From: Candidatus Peregrinibacteria bacterium
GTDB lineage: Bacteria > Patescibacteriota > Gracilibacteria > UM-FILTER-43-11
DNA length: 9,172 nucleotides
Direction of reading: 5' to 3'
Assembly (NCBI GenBank): GCA_016927155.1
Contig: JAFGNE010000068.1
Location: 1-9,172, forward strand
Part shown: positions 5,893 through 9,172 of the stretch, in pieces
Numbering within the stretch: the first letter of the stretch is position 1
Layout of the letters: each line of letters starts with the position of its first letter
The notes under the pieces: model-generated
Databases searched by the model: none
Told to the model about the DNA's origin: nothing
Seen by the model: only the letters and a program-made list of their open reading frames with translations
Made by a program: the position numbers and the translations under genes

Positions 5893-7797
5893 TCAGGCCG
5901 CCTTATCCAGCCGTTTTTCCTCCGTTTCCCGCTCTTCCTGCTGTTTCAGGAATCTTTCCATGGCGCGGATTTCGGTGAGGTTGAGTTCCACGGCGCGCCC
6001 GTCTTCCGCCTTCACGGCCATGGAAAGGTCGTCGTGGCCGCCCTGGGGCTTGCCCTTAAAGTTCTTCCTTTGATCCTCAAAGAAGAAGCGGTCCATCCCC
6101 TTTTCGCGGTTGATCTCAACTTGAGTAATGCGCTTGGTATGGTCGCCCTCGGCACGCTCCACCTGCTTAAAGCCCTCTAGTTTGATGGCGTGGGTTTTTT
6201 CATTTTTATCCATCGCCTTCATTTCCTCATTCACAACCGACTGGTCCACGGCTTCCGTGTGGCGGGTTTCCTTTTCGCGTTTTTGCCTAAGGCCGGCCTG
6301 CAGTTCAAACATTCCGGAATTTCCGCCGCCCTTTTCCTCAGTTTCTTTTTCCGCGGTTTCCTTACGGTTTTTTTTAAGGCGCGCCTGAAAAGATTTGGCG
6401 TCGAAACTGTCTTTCTGCTCACCGGTAAACATGACCCTAAGCTTTTCAAGGAAAGACCTGCGCTTTTCCGGCCCTTTGGCTTTCAGTTTTTCATCGGTTT
6501 CCTGGATGGCGCGGCGCACAGTGGTGTTTTGCACAATACCCAAAGGGTCGTCGCGGACGGCTTCAGGCACTTTTTCGCCCGACTTAAACCGTCGGAACCG
6601 GCTAGAGAGCTCCGTGTAACCCCACTCTTCGCGCTTGGATTCCAGGTAATGCTGCGCTTTTTTGGGCAATGTGCCGATTTCTTTCCAAAGCTGGCGGTAG
6701 CGGACCATTTGCCCGTCCAATTGATCAAGATATTTGCCTTTTCCCTTCAAATCCTGCTTCCTTATGCCACCTTCGCCGTCCATGAACTCCCTGATGGTGT
6801 GTTTTCCGATGATTTTTTCCTCCTGGGCATACTTGTTGAGCCTGTTTTCGTACTGGTCTTCGATTTTTTTGCTTTCCGCTTCGCAAACGCGGCCGAATTC
6901 GGTGAAAAGTTCGGTGTAACCTTTGGCATCGCGCAATGATTCCATGTGCGCCAGCGGTTCGCCTTTCAGGGTTCCGCGGATATCCCCCCACAGTTTCTCA
7001 TACCGTTTCATCTGATTGCCGAATTCGCCCAGCCAGCTTTGTTTTTCGGCACGGTCTATTTTTTTGAAGCCGTCCAAAAACTTATTATATGTCGTCCTAC
7101 CGATAATTTTTTTATCGAGAGCGCCTCTGAGTGATTTTTCGTATTTTCCGACAAGCTCTTTTGATTCCCCTTCACCTGTTTTTTCAGCATATTGGATAGC
7201 CTTGGGCAAAGCTTCCCGCGCTTTTTTAAGCCAGGCCCGACGCTCGGAAACCGTCATCTTCAGAAAATCCTTTTCAGGAGGAACGGCGAGCTTGGTTTTT
7301 TCGTCCGTTTTCAGGAAACCGGTATTACGGGCAAGGGGGTGTTGGGCGATCTTGTCATAAGCTTCCCTGTCTTTTTTCATATGTCCGATCTTTTCCGTCA
7401 AAGCCTTTTCAGTCCTTGGAAAATCCTGGACAAAATCAGGATGCCGGATAAGAGGAAGGAGGTGTCCCATCAAAAATTTCTCGTCCGTTTCGGAAGCGAT
7501 TTTGTCCCGTTTGGCCTTTTCAATGTGGGCGATAAGTTCTTTTGCCTTCGTATTGAGCTTGGAAGCGAAATCTTCCATTTTAACGAAAAAATCCGGGTCT
7601 CCTTGCGGGTCTTTGTATTCCTTAACCGTGGCCTGCCGGTAAAAATCGTACGATTCCCGGGAAAGGAAACCGTGCTGATAGGAATCTTCGGCAATGGCGG
7701 AAACCCGGCTTTTTAAGTCGGACTTTTCAGATGATTCGAAAACGCCTTTAGGCTTATCGGGCGCCTCCTGGCCTTCGGTTTGGTTTTCCTGCATCAT
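5893..7797 (-). CDS. Large charged, helical protein with internal ~95-residue repeats, unknown function
   Basis: I do not recognise this 634-residue protein. It is rich in Lys, Glu, Asp and Arg, has one cysteine (C305), and shows no signal peptide or membrane segment, so it should be cytosolic and mostly alpha-helical. Two repeats are clear: residues 212-303 and 309-404. They share the ordered signature YE..L, KIIG..T...F.DG, QM.RY..LW..I.GTL, H.ES.R...GYTEL...F. Weaker relatives of parts of the unit appear at 33-58 (SRESYDFYRQ), 184-206 (ERRAWLKKARE) and 443-457 (PEKRRSFLEKLR). A Lys/Glu-rich low-complexity segment (about 472-515) leads to a charged C-terminal region that ends in ERFLKQQEERETEEKR, likely coiled coil. 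The ATG overlaps the stop of the upstream bPH_2 gene (ATGA), so the two are probably co-translated and may act together at the membrane. A second ATG follows at codon 2. No Shine-Dalgarno sequence is visible. Scaffold, adaptor or cytoskeletal roles are only guesses. Confidence 0.8.
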   Translation of the reverse strand: MMQENQTEGQEAPDKPKGVFESSEKSDLKSRVSAIAEDSYQHGFLSRESYDFYRQATVKEYKDPQGDPDFFVKMEDFASKLNTKAKELIAHIEKAKRDKIASETDEKFLMGHLLPLIRHPDFVQDFPRTEKALTEKIGHMKKDREAYDKIAQHPLARNTGFLKTDEKTKLAVPPEKDFLKMTVSERRAWLKKAREALPKAIQYAEKTGEGESKELVGKYEKSLRGALDKKIIGRTTYNKFLDGFKKIDRAEKQSWLGEFGNQMKRYEKLWGDIRGTLKGEPLAHMESLRDAKGYTELFTEFGRVCEAESKKIEDQYENRLNKYAQEEKIIGKHTIREFMDGEGGIRKQDLKGKGKYLDQLDGQMVRYRQLWKEIGTLPKKAQHYLESKREEWGYTELSSRFRRFKSGEKVPEAVRDDPLGIVQNTTVRRAIQETDEKLKAKGPEKRRSFLEKLRVMFTGEQKDSFDAKSFQARLKKNRKETAEKETEEKGGGNSGMFELQAGLRQKREKETRHTEAVDQSVVNEEMKAMDKNEKTHAIKLEGFKQVERAEGDHTKRITQVEINREKGMDRFFFEDQRKNFKGKPQGGHDDLSMAVKAEDGRAVELNLTEIRAMERFLKQQEERETEEKRLDKAA

Positions 7798-8348
7798 GAT
7801 GGTTCAGAGGGATTGCCGCGGATTTTGTTTTCCCTTTCCCTGGCCCATGCCAGGATATTTTTAGCGGCGATATTCGGATCGGAAACCCTATCGATAAAAA
7901 AATCGGAAGCGGTGCCCGCCGCGGTTTTTACTTTGATGTCGCCGTAATTGAACAAGGTGGGAATGACCCCGTGAATATCAACCGTCGTGTCCTGGATCTG
8001 TTCCAGTGGGGTGGCGGCCACCGTACGCCGAAAAAGGCTGACTTGGGTGATATCAATAAGCCGTTCACTGGTAATAATAAAAATATCAAATTGCTCATCC
8101 AACCACCGGATCGCGACATAAATGAACCCGTAAAGGACGTAAATGCAGGAAAAAATCCCTAAAACCAAGTTGGTCTTATAAAACCCATCAGCGGCATGGG
8201 AATAAAGCCAGAACAGCCAAAAAAGGGCCAACGGCAAAATAACAGTAAGCGCAAAGGCCAGGATGATCTTAAAATAAACAACCGGATGTTTGGTAATGAC
8301 CATGAGGATTTCCTCATCAGGCCTTTTATCGGGAAAATCGATATACAT
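7794..8348 (-). CDS. Membrane protein with two TM segments and a bPH_2 (DUF304-like) domain
   Basis: This protein has 184 residues. A short N-terminal stretch with DKRPDEEILMVITKHP precedes TM1 (about 22-49) and TM2 (about 60-82), followed by a cytosolic bacterial PH-like domain (about 84-170). The domain shows the family pattern IITSERLIDI (91-100), a positively charged turn FRRT, LEQIQD (115-120), then NYGDIKVKT (134-142). Proteins of this type are membrane-anchored PH folds with no established enzymatic role. It lies 9 bases after the stop of another bPH_2 gene and overlaps the following gene by 4 bases, so the three form a unit. The start ATG follows TTCATTT without a Shine-Dalgarno sequence, and no in-frame upstream alternative fits better. 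Confidence 0.85.
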   Translation of the reverse strand: MYIDFPDKRPDEEILMVITKHPVVYFKIILAFALTVILPLALFWLFWLYSHAADGFYKTNLVLGIFSCIYVLYGFIYVAIRWLDEQFDIFIITSERLIDITQVSLFRRTVAATPLEQIQDTTVDIHGVIPTLFNYGDIKVKTAAGTASDFFIDRVSDPNIAAKNILAWARERENKIRGNPSEPS

Positions 8349-8357
8349 AAATGAACT

Positions 8358-8969
8358 TTAAATCGGAAGATGATGAACATCCTGAAGGTAGTCGACCGGT
8401 TTTGCCGGATGGGACGGTGCGCCCAATTTCCTTTCCTGGCGGTGCACAATGTGCTGCCGCTTAACGCGGTTGCAGCGCTCCAGGTAATAATGGGGGTCGG
8501 GCACATAACCAAGCACAATGGGCGGCCCTGAAGCCGAAAGGGTGATGACAAGGTCGCCGTACCCGATATAATTGCGGATAAGCCCGCTGATTTCTACGGC
8601 AAAATCCTGGATTTTAGTAAGGTCAATGGCGTCCGAATCATTTCTTAAAAATACCGTTTTCCTCACCACGAGGATGCGGGCGTCCGTGACGATCACCAAG
8701 CTAAAATAATAATTGATGACCTGCAGGAAAAGGATGACCAAAAAGACAATGACGGTGACCATGGCTGTGAAAGCGAAAAAGGCGCGGACGAAAAGCACGT
8801 CTACCATCAAGGCGAACCTGCCGATAGCGTACAAAAGGAAAAAAACAAAAAGGCTGAGGGGCAGCGTGAAAAACAGGGGGTACATGAAACGTACCCAGTG
8901 CCTCCTGAAAAAAAACTGGAAATGTTCATATTTGAGCTGCCCTTTGAAGTCAGTGTCTTCTCCAATCAT
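8358..8969 (-). CDS. Membrane protein with two TM segments and a bPH_2 (DUF304-like) domain, second copy
   Basis: From the ATG at 8969 the protein has 203 residues: a charged N-terminus (1-25), TM1 (about 30-50), TM2 (about 58-83), then a bPH_2 domain (about 84-170) with VTDARILVV (94-102), LTKIQD (117-122), ISGLIRNYIGYGDLVITL (127-144), and a basic C-terminal tail (about 168-203). It resembles the neighbouring gene in layout and motifs but is clearly diverged, so this is an old duplication or a deliberate pair. A GTG at 8987 would add six residues; neither start has a Shine-Dalgarno sequence, and I prefer the ATG. The gap to the upstream glycosyltransferase stop is 24 bases (6 with the GTG). 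A weak promoter-like pair on this strand, TTGCTA (9000-9005) and TATTCT (8978-8983), would yield a nearly leaderless transcript; this is uncertain. Confidence 0.82.
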   Translation of the reverse strand: MIGEDTDFKGQLKYEHFQFFFRRHWVRFMYPLFFTLPLSLFVFFLLYAIGRFALMVDVLFVRAFFAFTAMVTVIVFLVILFLQVINYYFSLVIVTDARILVVRKTVFLRNDSDAIDLTKIQDFAVEISGLIRNYIGYGDLVITLSASGPPIVLGYVPDPHYYLERCNRVKRQHIVHRQERKLGAPSHPAKPVDYLQDVHHLPI

Positions 8970-8993
8970 GGGATTAAAGAATAACACAAAATT

Positions 8994-9172
8994 TTATTTT
9001 AGCAAATTTGTTTTTGCCTTGTAGATGAAATGGATAAAAACAAAAGTGGCGTTGAAAATCCGTCGGATCCGGCTGGGCTCTTTATAAAGCCGGTAAAGCC
9101 ATTCCAAGCCTAGCTGCTGCATGGCGTAAGGAGCGCGCTTTACAACGCCTGCGGCAAAATCAAACGCCCCGC
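8994..9172 (-). CDS. C-terminal end of a WecG/TagA/CpsF-family glycosyltransferase (cut by window edge)
   Basis: The last 59 codons of a minus-strand gene enter from the right edge and end at TAA (complement of 8994-8996). The translation reads GAFDFAAGVVKRAPYAMQQL and continues GLEWLYRLYKEPSRIRR, the characteristic C-terminal signature of the GT26 WecG/TagA/CpsF family (consensus like AFDF.AG..KRAP.WMQ..GLEWLYRL..EP.R). These enzymes transfer N-acetylmannosamine-type or related sugars onto lipid-linked intermediates during surface polysaccharide or teichoic acid synthesis. The tail after the signature (about 25 residues, with FVFIHFIYKAK) is hydrophobic and basic and may contact the membrane, as described for the TagA appendage. 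The N-terminal catalytic part is outside the window. The next gene starts within 24 bases, so the two may be co-transcribed. Confidence 0.8.
   Translation of the reverse strand, partial: GAFDFAAGVVKRAPYAMQQLGLEWLYRLYKEPSRIRRIFNATFVFIHFIYKAKTNLLK

Noticed and set aside
5893..5895. Alternative genetic code with UGA read as glycine, extending the repeat protein into the intergenic repeats
   Set aside because: Glycine is encoded by ordinary GGN codons throughout, both the repeat protein and a bPH_2 gene end naturally at TGA, and no in-frame TGA interrupts any conserved gene.
6190..6939. Open frame of 249 codons on the plus strand inside the 634-residue gene
   Set aside because: It is antisense to a gene with clear repeats and operon overlap, and its Phe-rich translation reflects the complement of Lys/Glu codons.

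Overview
The window is a compact piece of bacterial chromosome: ATG/GTG starts, standard stop codons including TGA, overlapping genes, and a leader/promoter region of bacterial type. No rRNA, tRNA, CRISPR array or insertion sequence is visible. The source is probably an uncultivated bacterium. Few genes have a clear Shine-Dalgarno sequence. The mix of a cytosolic alpha-glucan cluster, small membrane PH-domain proteins and an unrecognised charged repeat protein would fit a candidate-phylum lineage such as Patescibacteria, or a lineage with Bacteroidota-like glycogen genes, but this placement is tentative.

Left part (1-1098): the start of an exported protein of unknown function runs off the left edge on the minus strand. 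It is divergent from a ROK-family sugar kinase that has lost the family's usual zinc-binding cysteines. The 58-base gap between them holds a perfect 15-base palindrome.

Central part (1099-5815): a 223-base intergenic region holds a weak intrinsic-type terminator, an overlapping sigma70-like promoter and a leader RNA of about 140 nt with strong hairpins. It is followed by three overlapping plus-strand genes: a GT4/GT5-like alpha-glucan (glycogen/starch) synthase, a GH57 alpha-glucan hydrolase or transferase, and a GH15 glucoamylase-like enzyme. None has a signal peptide, so they probably build and mobilise an internal storage glucan. The upstream ROK kinase could phosphorylate the glucose released by GH15.

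Right part (5816-9172): a convergent gap of 77 bases is filled by 9-base repeats in inverted orientation. Beyond it is a minus-strand run, read right to left: the C-terminal end of a WecG/TagA/CpsF glycosyltransferase, two different two-transmembrane bPH_2 (DUF304-like) proteins, and a 634-residue, highly charged protein with an internal repeat of about 95 residues that I do not recognise. The last three genes are nearly contiguous or overlap, so they look like one unit. This membrane PH plus repeat-protein unit is the most likely undescribed system here.

No stretch over 300 bases lacks a gene; the longest gap is 1099-1321.
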